From Schlegelella_A sp038231215 (GTDB lineage: Bacteria > Pseudomonadota > Gammaproteobacteria > Burkholderiales > Burkholderiaceae_C): a DNA stretch of 64,000 nt. Positions 1 to 9,031 of this stretch are shown in pieces. The translations under genes were made by a program, and so were the position numbers. How positions within the stretch are numbered: the first letter of the stretch is position 1; every line of letters begins with the position of its first letter. The stretch lies in the NCBI GenBank assembly GCA_038231215.1, contig JBBRLS010000021.1, positions 7,510 to 71,509 on the forward strand, written 5' to 3'. The notes under the pieces are model-generated. The model saw only the letters and a list, made by a program, of their open reading frames with translations. It was not told the DNA's origin and ran no database searches.

Positions 1-516
1 CAGACTTCCATCAATGGCACGCGCCAGAAGGAGCAGGCGATCGTCAAGCAAGCGGCGCAGAAGGCCGGCATCGACCTCGAACTGAAGTCGGTGACGGCGT
101 CGGTGTTCTTCTCTTCCGACGTAGCCAACCCAGACACCTACGGCAAGTTCTGGGCCGACATGCAGATGTACACGACGACCATGACCGCGCCCGATGCCGA
201 GCGCTTCATGGACCAGTACAAGTCGGACGAGATCTCGCAAAAGGTCAACAAATGGCAGGGCCGGAACATCTGCCGCTGGGTGAACCTCGAGTACGACAAG
301 ATGGCCCTGGCCGCCTCGTCCGAGCTCGATCCGGTCAAGCGCGCGGCGATCTACATCAAGATGAACGACCTGGTGGTGAACGACTTCATCATCGTGCCCC
401 TGATCAGCCGGCCGCGCGTGCGCGGCGGCGCGCTGACGCTGGTGACGACGCTCTCGGGCTGGGACCTCGACTTCTCGGCCCTGCAGAACTGGTACCGGCA
501 AGGGCCGACGGGCTGA
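1..516 (+). CDS. Peptide-type ABC transporter substrate-binding protein, C-terminal part
   Basis: The reading frame is open from the first base to a TGA at 514-516, so only the last 171 residues are present and the N-terminus lies outside the window. The fragment resembles the C-terminal lobe of family 5 extracellular solute-binding proteins (DppA/OppA type), with motifs such as ACYIKMNDLVV-like helix (here AIYIKMNDLVVNDF) followed by a run toward the end of the fold. It is the first of five co-directional genes with two permeases and two ATPases, so it should be the periplasmic peptide or oligosaccharide receptor of that importer. The exact substrate cannot be read from this fragment. Confidence 0.85.
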   Translation, partial: QTSINGTRQKEQAIVKQAAQKAGIDLELKSVTASVFFSSDVANPDTYGKFWADMQMYTTTMTAPDAERFMDQYKSDEISQKVNKWQGRNICRWVNLEYDKMALAASSELDPVKRAAIYIKMNDLVVNDFIIVPLISRPRVRGGALTLVTTLSGWDLDFSALQNWYRQGPTG

Positions 517-552
517 GCGCGTCCGCGCGCTTCGTCATCCTCAGCCCCAGCA

Positions 553-624
553 GTCATCCTGAGCGCAAGCGAAGGATCTCGAAAGTCGGCTGCGCCGGGA
601 TCCTTCGCTTCGCTCAGGATGACA
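553..624. repeat. Dispersed imperfect palindrome, copy A
   Basis: The arm GTCATCCTGAGCGCAAGCGA at 553 and the complementary arm ending in CAGGATGACA at 624 flank a short loop, so the transcript could fold into a long hairpin. It lies between the substrate-binding protein gene and the first permease gene. Such a hairpin could stabilise the upstream mRNA or lower expression of the permeases. That role is inferred from position. Confidence 0.8.
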
Positions 625-668
625 GAGGTGATGGGTTGAATGAAGTGACGGAATGACAGGCTGACATC

Positions 669-1628
669 GTGGGGCACTACCTCCTGCGGCGTCTGCTGAT
701 CGCCGTGCCGAGCCTGCTCGGCATCAGCGTCGTCCTGTTCACGGTGCTCGCGCTCGCGCCGGGCGACCCGTTCAGCGAGATGACGCTCAATCCGAACGTC
801 CCGCCCGAGGTCGCGGCCAACCTGCGCCTCCAGTTCGGCCTCGACGATCCGGTCTGGCAGCGCTACTTTCGCTGGCTCTTCGCCATGTTCAAGGGCGACT
901 GGGGCTTTTCCTTCATCAGCCGGGTCGACGTCGACAAGCTCATCCTCGGCCGGCTGCCGGTGACGCTGGCGGTGATCGGCGCCTCGCAGATCCTGGCGCT
1001 GCTGATCGCCCTGCCGGTGGGCATCTATTCGGCGGCGCGACCCTACTCGTGGTTCGACCGCATCGCCAGCACGCTCGCCTTCGTCGGCTTCTCGCTGCCG
1101 ACCTTCTTCACCGGCCTGCTCCTGATCCTGCTGTTCTCGATCAAGCTCGACTGGCTGCCCTTCGTCTTTCGCGCCGACCTCGCGGCGACCGGCCTCGACT
1201 GGTGGGGGCAGATGATCCGGCAGTCGATCATGCCGGTGCTCGTGCTCGGCCTCTTCCAGGGCGCGAGCTGGACGCGCTACGTGCGCTCGGCGATGCTCGA
1301 CGTGGTGCGCCTCGACTACGTGACGACGGCGCGCAGCAAGGGCCTGAGCGAGCGCGCCGTGATCCTCAAGCACGTCGTCCGCAATGCCCTGATCCCGGTC
1401 GTCACGCTGGTCGCGCTGACCATGCCGCAGGTGTTCGGCGGCGCCATCGTCACCGAGCAGATCTTTCGCGTGCCGGGCATCGGCTCGCTGCTCATCGACG
1501 CGATCCTGCGCAACGACACGCCGGTGATCATGTCGGTGACCTTCGTGCTCTCGTGTCTCGTCATCCTTTTCAACCTGATCGCGGATCTGCTCTATGGCTG
1601 GCTCGACCCCCGCATCAGCTACCGCTAG
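669..1628 (+). CDS. dppB: ABC transporter permease, DppB/OppB type
   Basis: This 319-residue integral membrane protein starts at a GTG and begins MGHYLLRRLLIAVPSLLGIS, the usual first transmembrane segment of the DppB family. The loop motif RSAMLDVVRLDYVTTARSKG (residues about 207-226) is the EAA-type coupling loop that docks on the ATPases. The length fits the family (about 310-340). It follows the binding protein after a gap filled by palindrome copy A and overlaps the next gene by 35 bases, so the two permeases are probably translationally coupled. Together they would form the membrane channel for a peptide or related solute. Confidence 0.9.
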   Translation: MGHYLLRRLLIAVPSLLGISVVLFTVLALAPGDPFSEMTLNPNVPPEVAANLRLQFGLDDPVWQRYFRWLFAMFKGDWGFSFISRVDVDKLILGRLPVTLAVIGASQILALLIALPVGIYSAARPYSWFDRIASTLAFVGFSLPTFFTGLLLILLFSIKLDWLPFVFRADLAATGLDWWGQMIRQSIMPVLVLGLFQGASWTRYVRSAMLDVVRLDYVTTARSKGLSERAVILKHVVRNALIPVVTLVALTMPQVFGGAIVTEQIFRVPGIGSLLIDAILRNDTPVIMSVTFVLSCLVILFNLIADLLYGWLDPRISYR

Positions 1629-2541
1629 CGCCACCGGCGCCGCCGTGGCCGTGGCACGCGCGCGCGGCGTCTCGCCGTGGACCGAGGCGTGGCGTCGCTT
1701 TCGCCGGCACAAGCTGGCCGTCGCCGGGCTGATCGTGCTCGTCATCATGATCGCGATGGTTGCCCTGGGGCCGCTCGTCTGGAAGGTCTCGATCAACGAG
1801 ATCGACTTCGGCGCCCGCCTGAAGACGCCGACGCTGGCCCATCCCTTCGGCACCGACGACCTCGGCCAGGACGTCTTCGCACGCATGCTCTACGGCGGCC
1901 GCATCTCGCTCTCGGTCGGCCTCGCGGCGATGCTGATGGCGATGTTCGTCGGCGTGACGATCGGCGCCATCGCCGGCATCTCCCGCGGCGCCGTCGATGC
2001 GGCGCTGATGTGGCTGACCGACCTCTTCCTCTCGCTGCCGCAACTGCCCCTGCTGCTGATCCTGATCTACCTGTTCCGCGAGAAGCTGAAGCAGACCTTC
2101 GGGCCCGAAGTCGGCGTCTTCATCCTCATCGTGCTCGTGATCGGCGGCTTTCGCTGGATGCCCGTGGCGCGGCTGGTGCGGGCGCAGTTCTTCTCATTGC
2201 GCGAGAAGGAGTTCGTGGAAGCGGCGCGCGCCCTCGGCGCCTCGGTGCCGCGACAGGTGGTGCGCCACATCCTGCCCAACTCGCTCGGCCCGGTGATCGT
2301 CGCCGGCACCATCGACGTCGCCGCGGCGATCATCGCCGAGTCCACGCTCTCCTTCCTCGGCCTCGGCTTCCCGCCCGACATCCCGACCTGGGGCCGCATC
2401 CTCTTCGACAGCAAGGAATACCTCGACATCGCGCCGCACTGGGCGCTCTTTCCCGGCACGGCGATCTCTCTCGCCGTGCTCTGCATCAACTTCGTCGGCG
2501 ACGGACTGCGCGACGCGCTCGACCCGCGCAGGGTGCTCTGA
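1594..2541 (+). CDS. dppC: ABC transporter permease, DppC/OppC type
   Basis: This 315-residue membrane protein pairs with the preceding permease. After a cytoplasmic N-terminus (EAWRRFRRHKLAVAGLIVL) come the family's transmembrane segments and the coupling loop REKEFVEAARALGASVPRQV. HPFGTDDLGQDVFARMLYGG is the characteristic periplasmic signature of DppC proteins. The ATG at 1594 lies inside the upstream gene; GTG codons at 1645 and 1651 are in frame and could be the real start, because homologues usually begin closer to the WRRFRRHK stretch. Its stop overlaps the next start (ATGA). Confidence 0.9.
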   Translation: MAGSTPASATASATGAAVAVARARGVSPWTEAWRRFRRHKLAVAGLIVLVIMIAMVALGPLVWKVSINEIDFGARLKTPTLAHPFGTDDLGQDVFARMLYGGRISLSVGLAAMLMAMFVGVTIGAIAGISRGAVDAALMWLTDLFLSLPQLPLLLILIYLFREKLKQTFGPEVGVFILIVLVIGGFRWMPVARLVRAQFFSLREKEFVEAARALGASVPRQVVRHILPNSLGPVIVAGTIDVAAAIIAESTLSFLGLGFPPDIPTWGRILFDSKEYLDIAPHWALFPGTAISLAVLCINFVGDGLRDALDPRRVL

Positions 2542-3617
2542 TGCCGGCGCCGCTGCAGCCGATGCTGGTGACCTCGCCCTCGCGCGCGAAGGGCAAACTG
2601 CAGGACCCCGCCCCGGAGCCCGCGCTGCTCGAGATCAAGGGACTCAAGACGCACTTCAAGACCGACGAGGGCTGGCTGCACGCCGTCGACGGCGTCGATA
2701 TCTCGATCGATCGCGGCCAGACGGTCTGCGTGGTCGGCGAGTCGGGCTGCGGCAAGACGGTGACGGCGATGACGGTGCTCAAGCTGCTGCCGATGCCGCC
2801 CGGCAAGATCGTCGGCGGCCAGGTGCTCTGGCGCGGCCGCGATCTGGTGCAGGCGAGCGCCGAAGAGATGCGCCGCGTTCGCGCCAAGGAAATCGCCATC
2901 GTCTTCCAGGAGCCGATGACCTCGCTCAACCCGGTCTACTCGGTCGGCGATCAGATCGCCGAGTCGGTTCGACTGCACGAGGGCCTGGGCCGCAAGGCCG
3001 CGCTCGCGCGCGCCGTCGAGATGCTGGCGCTGGTGCGCATCCCGACACCGGAGCGACGCGTCAACGACTATCCGCACCAGTTCTCGGGCGGCATGAGGCA
3101 GCGCGTCATGATCGCCATCGCCCTAGCCTGCAACCCGAAACTGCTCATCGCCGACGAGCCGACCACCGCGCTCGACGTCACCATCCAGGCGCAGATCCTC
3201 GACCTGCTCTCCGAGCTGAAGGAACGGCTCGGCATGGCGATCATGCTCATCACGCATGCGATGGGCGTCGTCGCCGAGGTGGCGCAGCGCGTCGTCGTCA
3301 TGTACGCCGGTCAGGTCGTCGAGGAGGCGAGCGTGGAGGAGCTGTTCGCGCACCCGCGCCATCCGTACACGCAGGGCCTCATCCGCTCGATCCCGCGCAT
3401 CGACACGGCGGCCGTGCACAAGGTGCGCCTCGAGCAGATTCCGGGCACCGTGCCGAAGCTGATCGACCCGGCCGAAGGCTGCCGCTTCGCGCCGCGCTGC
3501 CGCTACGCCGTGCCCGAGTGCGTCGCCGCCACGCCGACGCTGCGCGAGCCCGTGCCGGGGCACAAGGTGCGCTGCATCTTCGATGTCTTTCCTTCGCCTT
3601 CAGCCGTGTCATCCTGA
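2541..3617 (+). CDS. dppD: Peptide ABC transporter ATP-binding protein, DppD type
   Basis: This is a 358-residue ATPase. The Walker A motif is GESGCGKT, the signature FSGGMRQRV is present, and LLIADEPTTALD forms Walker B. The C-terminal oligopeptide-transporter extension includes GCRFAPRCRYAVPEC, the cysteine-rich patch of the family. The start at 2541 overlaps the upstream stop as ATGA. The last residues (about SPSAVSS) and the TGA at 3615-3617 are encoded by palindrome copy B, so the C-terminus appears to have been remodelled by repeat insertion. It should act as a heterodimer with the following ATPase. Confidence 0.9.
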   Translation: MPAPLQPMLVTSPSRAKGKLQDPAPEPALLEIKGLKTHFKTDEGWLHAVDGVDISIDRGQTVCVVGESGCGKTVTAMTVLKLLPMPPGKIVGGQVLWRGRDLVQASAEEMRRVRAKEIAIVFQEPMTSLNPVYSVGDQIAESVRLHEGLGRKAALARAVEMLALVRIPTPERRVNDYPHQFSGGMRQRVMIAIALACNPKLLIADEPTTALDVTIQAQILDLLSELKERLGMAIMLITHAMGVVAEVAQRVVVMYAGQVVEEASVEELFAHPRHPYTQGLIRSIPRIDTAAVHKVRLEQIPGTVPKLIDPAEGCRFAPRCRYAVPECVAATPTLREPVPGHKVRCIFDVFPSPSAVSS

Positions 3618-3670
3618 GCGAAGCGAAGGATCTCATCGACGCGGAGATCCTTCACTTCGTTCAGGATGAC
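3608..3670. repeat. Dispersed imperfect palindrome, copy B
   Basis: This copy has the arms GTCATCCTGAGCGAAGCGAA (3608) and TTCACTTCGTTCAGGATGAC (ending 3670). It sits between the two ATPase genes of the peptide importer. Its TGA at 3615-3617 is the stop codon of the upstream gene. The next start codon lies 13 bases after it. Confidence 0.85.
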
Positions 3671-3682
3671 GAATCCGACACC

Positions 3683-4657
3683 ATGACGCCTCCCCTCCTT
3701 CAGGTCAAAGACCTCGTCAAGCGCTTCCCGATCAAGGGCGGCTGGCTCGGCCGCGAAGTCGAGAACGTGCACGCCGTCGACGGCGTGAGCTTCGACCTCG
3801 CCGCCGGCGAGACGCTCGGCGTCGTCGGCGAGTCGGGCTGCGGCAAGAGCACGACCGGGCGCTGCATCTTGCGGCTCATCGAGCCGACCTCGGGCGAAGT
3901 CTGGTTCGAGGGCAAGGACGTGACGCGCGCCGGCAAGGACGAGCTGCGAGCGCTGGCGCGCGACATGCAGATCATCTTCCAGGACCCTTATGCGTCGCTC
4001 AACCCGCGCATGACGGTCGGCGCCATCGTCGGCGAGGCGCTCATCATCCACAAGCTGACGAAGAGCCGCGCCGAGTTCGAGGCGCGCATCGTCGAGCTGC
4101 TCGAGACGGTGGGTCTCTCTGCCGACCACATGCGCCGCTATCCGCACGAGTTCTCGGGCGGGCAGCGGCAGCGCATCGGCATCGCGCGGGCGCTCGCTGT
4201 GAGCCCCAAGCTCGTGGTCTGCGACGAGGCCGTCTCGGCGCTCGACGTCTCGATCCAGGCGCAGGTGATCAACCTGCTCGAGGACCTGCAGGGCCAGCTC
4301 GGCCTGACCTACATCTTCATCGCCCACGACCTGTCGGTGGTCGAGCACATCAGCGACCGCGTCGCCGTGATGTACCTCGGCCGCATCGTCGAGATCGCGC
4401 CGTCGCGGGAGCTCTACACGCAGCCGCTGCACCCGTACACCGAGGCGCTGCTCTCGGCGGTGCCGATTCCCGATCCACAAGTCAAGCGCAAGCGCATTCC
4501 GCTGCAGGGCGACGTGCCGAGCCCGATCCGCCCGCCCTCGGGCTGCCACTTCCACACGCGCTGCCCGATCGCGCAGTTTCCGCTGTGCAGCAGCGAGAAG
4601 CCGGAGCTGAAGCAGAGCAGCGACGGGCACTGGGTCGCCTGCCACCTGCGCGGCTAG
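3683..4657 (+). CDS. dppF: Peptide ABC transporter ATP-binding protein, DppF type
   Basis: This is a 324-residue ATPase that begins MTPPLLQVKDLVKRFPIKGG. Walker A is GESGCGKST, the signature is FSGGQRQRI, and Walker B is LVVCDEAVSALD. The C-terminal extension carries GCHFHTRCPIAQ, the cysteine patch typical of the DppF/OppF subunit. The ATG at 3683 was chosen because the upstream in-frame sequence runs through palindrome copy B and the previous gene. It is the last gene of the importer operon. It energises transport with the preceding ATPase. Confidence 0.9.
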   Translation: MTPPLLQVKDLVKRFPIKGGWLGREVENVHAVDGVSFDLAAGETLGVVGESGCGKSTTGRCILRLIEPTSGEVWFEGKDVTRAGKDELRALARDMQIIFQDPYASLNPRMTVGAIVGEALIIHKLTKSRAEFEARIVELLETVGLSADHMRRYPHEFSGGQRQRIGIARALAVSPKLVVCDEAVSALDVSIQAQVINLLEDLQGQLGLTYIFIAHDLSVVEHISDRVAVMYLGRIVEIAPSRELYTQPLHPYTEALLSAVPIPDPQVKRKRIPLQGDVPSPIRPPSGCHFHTRCPIAQFPLCSSEKPELKQSSDGHWVACHLRG

Positions 4658-4807
4658 CGCCGCAAGGCTGCGCCACTTCGAGTGATGAGTACGGACCGGC
4701 ATGCGAAGGTGTCGAGCGACGTGTCCGATTCTTGAGGCATCGTCCGTATGGCGTCGATGCGATCTGCCCACTCGTGGGGATGTCGGGCGACGTGCATCGG
4801 CCTACAG

Positions 4808-4836
4808 TCGCTCGTCGCTCGTCGCTCGTCGCTCGC
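4808..4836. repeat. Short tandem repeat, four units of TCGCTCG
   Basis: A heptamer TCGCTCG is repeated head to tail about four times in the 249-base gap between the importer operon and the protease gene. Slippage here could change spacing in the promoter region of the protease. I see no other feature in the gap. Confidence 0.6.
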
Positions 4837-4906
4837 GGCGTGCAGGGGGCGACTTTTCCGGCTTCAACAACGCGGCCCACCTCGTGGGCGCAGAGGAGAC
4901 TGAACC

Positions 4907-6955
4907 ATGCTGCGAATCACCATCAACGGCGTCTCTCTCGATCCTTCGTCCAGCGTCCCCCGGGTCGCCGCGATGGGCCGGGCGAGCGCGACCCACTCCG
5001 ACTACATCCTCGTCCAATCGAGCGAGCAGATGACCGGGGAACAACTGGCCAAACTCGCCAAGGCCGGCGCCGTCGTCCACGAGTACGTCTCCGACAACAC
5101 CTATCTCTGCGGCTTCAAGGGAACCGGGTTGGCCAAGGTGCGCGCCCTGCCCTTCGTCGCCTGGGCCGGCGTGTACGACACCGCCTTCAAGATCCCGCCG
5201 GGCGTTCGTCCCGCGATGCCGTCGGCACGCGCCGCGACGATCGGCGGCGCCGCTGCGGCCACCTCGACCTCGCGCGCCCTGCACAAGATCGACGTCGTCT
5301 TTCACAAGGGCGTCGACACGAGCAAGGCGACCTTGCGCAAGAAGATCGCCGCGGCCGCGCGCGTCAATCCCGACGACCTCGAGACGAGCAAGAGCAAGGT
5401 GCGCATGCGCGTGCAGGACCGCTACCTCGACGATATCGCGGCACTCGACGAGGTTCGCTATGTCTCGTCGTCGCCGACCTACCGGCTCTACAACAACGTC
5501 GCCCGGCCGATCCTGCATGCCGACGTGGTCGTCAACGGCACCACCTATCAAGGCAAGGGCCAGATCGTCGTCGTCAACGACACCGGCTTCGACAAGGGAT
5601 CGACGACGAACGTGCACCCGGCCTTCACCGGCCGCGTCGCCAAGCTCGTCGCACTCGGCCGGCCGACCTCGGACGATCCCGACGGCCACGGCACGCACGT
5701 CGCCGGCTCGGTGCTCGGCGACGGCAACTCGGCGGCCATGGGCGGCAAGATCCAGGGCACCGCGCCCCAGGCCAGGCTCATCACGCAGTCGCTGCTCGAT
5801 GCCGGCGGCGGCCTGGGCGGCATTCCCAACGATCTGCACGACCTCTTCAGCCCGACCTACGTCAATAACAAGGCGCGCATCCACACCAACTCCTGGGGCT
5901 CGGGGCCGGGGCCGTACTCGCCGAGCTCGAACGAGATCGACGACTTCGTCTGGAACCACCCCGACTGCGTGATCTGCTTCGCCGCCGGCAACGACGGCAG
6001 CGACGGCAACGCCAACGGCGTCGTCGACAACGGCTCGATCGCCGGCGAAGCATCGGCGAAGAACTGCATCAGCGTCGGCGCCTCGGAGAGCAATCGCGCC
6101 AAGTTCGCGGCGACCTACGGCGCCTACTGGCCGAACGACTATCCGGCCAACCCGCTGCACGACGACAAGATCGCCAACAACCCCGACGGCATGGTCGCGT
6201 TCAGCAGCCGCGGGCCGACGCACGAGGGCCGCATCAAGCCCGACGTCGTCGCACCCGGCACCTGCATCCTCTCGACCCGCTCGCGCAATCTCGTCAACGC
6301 CTCGACCGACTACGGCGTCTCGACCGATCCGCTCTTCTTCTTCGACGGTGGCACGAGCATGGCGACGCCGCTGGTCGCCGGCTGCGTCGCCGTGGTTCGC
6401 GAAACGCTGGTGAAGAACGGCACCACGGCACCGAGCGCCGCACTCATCAAGGCCATCCTCATCAACGGCGCGGTGACGCTGCCCGGCCAGTACAGCCCGA
6501 GCGAAGCCGGCACCTCGCCGAACATGGCGTCGGGCTGGGGACGCGTCGATCTGGCCGGCTCGATCATCATTCCGGGCCCCAACCCCAACGGCGGCTTCGG
6601 CGACGGCGGTCCGCTGAAGCAGGGACAGAACGGAACGGTGACGATCACCATTCCGAAGAAGAAGACCTCGACCGGCGCGCACACCATGGGCACCGGCTAC
6701 GCCTTGAAGGTCACGCTGGTCTGGACCGACCCGCCGGGCGCCAAGCTGCAGAACGACCTCGACCTCATCGTCAAGGCTTCGAACGGCCAGGTGCGGCACG
6801 GCAACATGGGCACGTCGAAGAAGTTCGATCGCGTCAACAACGTCGAGCAGGTGGTCTGGGACAACATCCCCGCCGGCACCGTGACGTTCACGATCAACGC
6901 CTTCCACATCACCCAGTTCGCGCAGCCCTGGGCCTACGCCTGGCGCATCAGCTGA
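4907..6955 (+). CDS. Subtilisin-like serine protease (peptidase S8)
   Basis: This 682-residue protein has the full catalytic set of family S8: Asp225 in VVVNDTGFD, His261 in DGHGTHVAG, the oxyanion Asn362 in FAAGND, and Ser484 in GGTSMATP. Residues 1-200 look like a propeptide-type region that would be removed on maturation. After the catalytic domain (about 205-530) comes a beta-sandwich domain (about 570-682, with KVTLVWTDPPG) like that of KP-43-type proteases. AGAGGAG lies just before the ATG at 4907. No obvious signal peptide is present, so secretion, if it occurs, would need another route. It stands alone, with a convergent gene downstream. Confidence 0.9.
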   Translation: MLRITINGVSLDPSSSVPRVAAMGRASATHSDYILVQSSEQMTGEQLAKLAKAGAVVHEYVSDNTYLCGFKGTGLAKVRALPFVAWAGVYDTAFKIPPGVRPAMPSARAATIGGAAAATSTSRALHKIDVVFHKGVDTSKATLRKKIAAAARVNPDDLETSKSKVRMRVQDRYLDDIAALDEVRYVSSSPTYRLYNNVARPILHADVVVNGTTYQGKGQIVVVNDTGFDKGSTTNVHPAFTGRVAKLVALGRPTSDDPDGHGTHVAGSVLGDGNSAAMGGKIQGTAPQARLITQSLLDAGGGLGGIPNDLHDLFSPTYVNNKARIHTNSWGSGPGPYSPSSNEIDDFVWNHPDCVICFAAGNDGSDGNANGVVDNGSIAGEASAKNCISVGASESNRAKFAATYGAYWPNDYPANPLHDDKIANNPDGMVAFSSRGPTHEGRIKPDVVAPGTCILSTRSRNLVNASTDYGVSTDPLFFFDGGTSMATPLVAGCVAVVRETLVKNGTTAPSAALIKAILINGAVTLPGQYSPSEAGTSPNMASGWGRVDLAGSIIIPGPNPNGGFGDGGPLKQGQNGTVTITIPKKKTSTGAHTMGTGYALKVTLVWTDPPGAKLQNDLDLIVKASNGQVRHGNMGTSKKFDRVNNVEQVVWDNIPAGTVTFTINAFHITQFAQPWAYAWRIS

Positions 6956-6965
6956 GGCGCGCCGG

Positions 6966-8270
6966 CTATTCGATCGCGTAGAGGTTGCCGTCGGCGCTGC
7001 CGACGTAGACCACGCCGGCGGCAACCAGCGGCGTCGAGAAGAACGAGCCGACGCTCGCCTGCCGGTCCTGGGCGACGTCGGTGGCCTCGTGCCAGGTCGA
7101 GACGAAGAGCATCGCCGCGTTGAAGCGCTTGTCGGCGGTCAGCACCCAGCCGCGGTTGGCGCGCGAGGCCTCGGTGCGAAATTCCCAGAGCAGTTCGCCG
7201 CTCGCCTTGTCGCGCGCCTGCAGCACGCCGTTGAGCATGCCGAGCAGGACGACGTCGCCAGCGACGCTGGGCGACGCGAACACGTAGGCGAGCACGTCGT
7301 GCTGCTGTAGCGGCTGGCCGCTGACGGCATCGACCACCTGGTAGAGCGCGCTGTCGGAGGTGCCGAAGTAGACGTTCCCGCCGCTCACCGCTGGTGACGC
7401 ATTGACCCAGCTCGCGTTGGTCGAGATGTTCCAGCGTTCCTTGCCGGTGGCCGCGTCGAGGGCATAGACGTGCCCGTCGCGGCAGCCGGTGTAGACGACG
7501 CCGTTCACGACCGACGGCGACGACTGGAAGCCCTGCTGGTTGTGCATCAGCGCATCGACGCCGCCCTGGAACATCCAGCGCTGCTCGCCGCTCTTCGCGT
7601 CGACGGCGTAGAAGCGTCCGTCCCAGCTGCCGACGTAGACCACGCCCTCGGCATAGGCCGGCGAGGCATGGACGACGTCGCCGGTGCGAAAGCGCCAGCG
7701 CAGCTTGCCGGTCGCCGCGTCGACGGCATAGAGGTGGCCGTCGCCGCTGCCGAAGAAGACGGCTCCGTCGGCAACGACCGGGCTCGACAGGAAGACGTCG
7801 AACGCGTCGGGAAAGGTCTGCGCGCGCGGCTGCATGCCGTGCAGGCCGCGCGCCTCGAAACGGCGCTCGCCATCGGTGGCGAATTTCCAGATCACGTCGC
7901 CGTTTCGCTCGTCGAGCGCGTAGAGGCGACCGTCGTAGCTGACGGCATAGACGCGCCCGCCGGCGATCGACGGGGTCGACGACACGGGCCCGCCGGTCGC
8001 CTGCATCCAGCGCTGCCGGCCGGTCGCGGCGTCGACCGCGTAGACGTTGCCGTCATCGCTGCCGAAAACGATCGCGCCATCATGCAGGACGGGCGACGAG
8101 ACGATGCGCTGACCGGTCGGGAAGGTCCACTTCACGCGATGGAACTGGCGCGGTGCGCCGGTCGTGGCGACGCCGCTGTGCGCCGCATCGCCGCGAAACA
8201 TCGACTGCGCGGCCGCGGGCCACGACAAGCTTGCGGCCGCGATCGCAACGATCAGGCTCATCGGCTTCAT
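6966..8270 (-). CDS. Periplasmic PQQ-type beta-propeller protein
   Basis: This 434-residue protein has a clear signal peptide (MKPMSLIVAIAAASLSWPAA, cleavage near AQS). It then carries about seven or eight blade repeats of the form VYxGSxDGxxYAVDAxTGxxRW, which is the PQQ/BamB propeller signature. None of the catalytic features of a PQQ dehydrogenase is obvious, so it is more likely a binding or scaffold protein. Its ATG overlaps the stop of the upstream gene (ATGA), so the two should be co-translated. The blades share PALDAATGK-like sequence, which suggests internal duplication. The ligand is unknown. Confidence 0.85.
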   Translation of the reverse strand: MKPMSLIVAIAAASLSWPAAAQSMFRGDAAHSGVATTGAPRQFHRVKWTFPTGQRIVSSPVLHDGAIVFGSDDGNVYAVDAATGRQRWMQATGGPVSSTPSIAGGRVYAVSYDGRLYALDERNGDVIWKFATDGERRFEARGLHGMQPRAQTFPDAFDVFLSSPVVADGAVFFGSGDGHLYAVDAATGKLRWRFRTGDVVHASPAYAEGVVYVGSWDGRFYAVDAKSGEQRWMFQGGVDALMHNQQGFQSSPSVVNGVVYTGCRDGHVYALDAATGKERWNISTNASWVNASPAVSGGNVYFGTSDSALYQVVDAVSGQPLQQHDVLAYVFASPSVAGDVVLLGMLNGVLQARDKASGELLWEFRTEASRANRGWVLTADKRFNAAMLFVSTWHEATDVAQDRQASVGSFFSTPLVAAGVVYVGSADGNLYAIE

Positions 8271-9031
8271 GACTTGCTCCCCGTCTTCGACAAGGTCTTG
8301 CGTAGCACCAGCGGCGCTTCGAACGGGCCCTGCGCCATCTGGCCGCGGATGCTGCCCTCACTCGCCGACCAGCTTCCCTCGATGTGAAAGTCGATCGCAC
8401 TGGACTTCATGGCGATGTACCCGCTGCCCTGCCGCACGAAGTCGATGACCAGATTCACGGTTCTTCGGCCGACAATCACGAGCTCACCCGCGGCCCTTCC
8501 GTCGGCGCCGTTGGCGAGCTTCAGCGTCACTTCGCGCGGTACGCCGTCGAGCTCGTAGCGACCGACCCAGGTGCCTTCGAGCTCGGCGCTGACAGGCGTG
8601 CCGGGAGTCGGCAGATCGACCTGCGGCGCGCCGGCGCGTTGCAGTCGCAGCGGCGCGGCGTGGCCGCCCAGCATCAGTTCGCCGGTCAGCGAATCTTCGC
8701 CGTGCCAGTCGAGGCGGGCTTCCGCGGTCGCCCCGGGTGGGCCGCGAAAGGCTGCCGCCATGTCGAGGCGAAGACCGGTGTCGCCGACTTGCGCCACCGG
8801 CATGGGCGCGCCCTTCACGCCGCGGCCGGGCAGGATCACCGAGCCGATCCATAGTCGCCCGGCGTCACGGTCGATGTCGACGATCACGCGCATCGGCGCG
8901 CCGGGAATGTCGGCGATGCCTTGCCAGCGGCCCGCCGGATCGGGCGCTGCCGATGCGGCCGCCGACGCGAGCAAGCCAGCGACGAGAAATGAAGGATCCG
9001 GTAAGGAATGGCGTGATCGCCTTGTCGTCAT
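8267..9031 (-). CDS. Secreted protein of unknown function
   Basis: This 254-residue protein starts MTTRRSRHSLPDPS and has a signal sequence ending near SAAASAAPD. The mature part is rich in beta-strand-like stretches, with two similar halves (GRWQGIADIPGAPMRVIVDI and GTWVGRYELDGVPREVTLKL), suggesting a duplicated lipocalin-like or avidin-like barrel. I do not recognise a named family. An in-frame upstream ATG at 9100 would add 23 residues ahead of the signal sequence and was rejected. It is translationally coupled to the propeller gene, so the two probably act together in the periplasm. Confidence 0.75.
   Translation of the reverse strand: MTTRRSRHSLPDPSFLVAGLLASAAASAAPDPAGRWQGIADIPGAPMRVIVDIDRDAGRLWIGSVILPGRGVKGAPMPVAQVGDTGLRLDMAAAFRGPPGATAEARLDWHGEDSLTGELMLGGHAAPLRLQRAGAPQVDLPTPGTPVSAELEGTWVGRYELDGVPREVTLKLANGADGRAAGELVIVGRRTVNLVIDFVRQGSGYIAMKSSAIDFHIEGSWSASEGSIRGQMAQGPFEAPLVLRKTLSKTGSKS

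Noticed and set aside
351..1886. Long minus-strand open frame opposite the peptide permease genes (511 codons)
   Set aside because: It runs antisense to two clear permease genes, is rich in Arg, Asp and His as expected from antisense GC-rich coding DNA, and contains no family motif.
4802..7024. 740-codon minus-strand frame opposite the subtilisin-like gene
   Set aside because: Antisense shadow of a gene with complete catalytic motifs. Composition is Val-, Asp- and Arg-rich without any domain.
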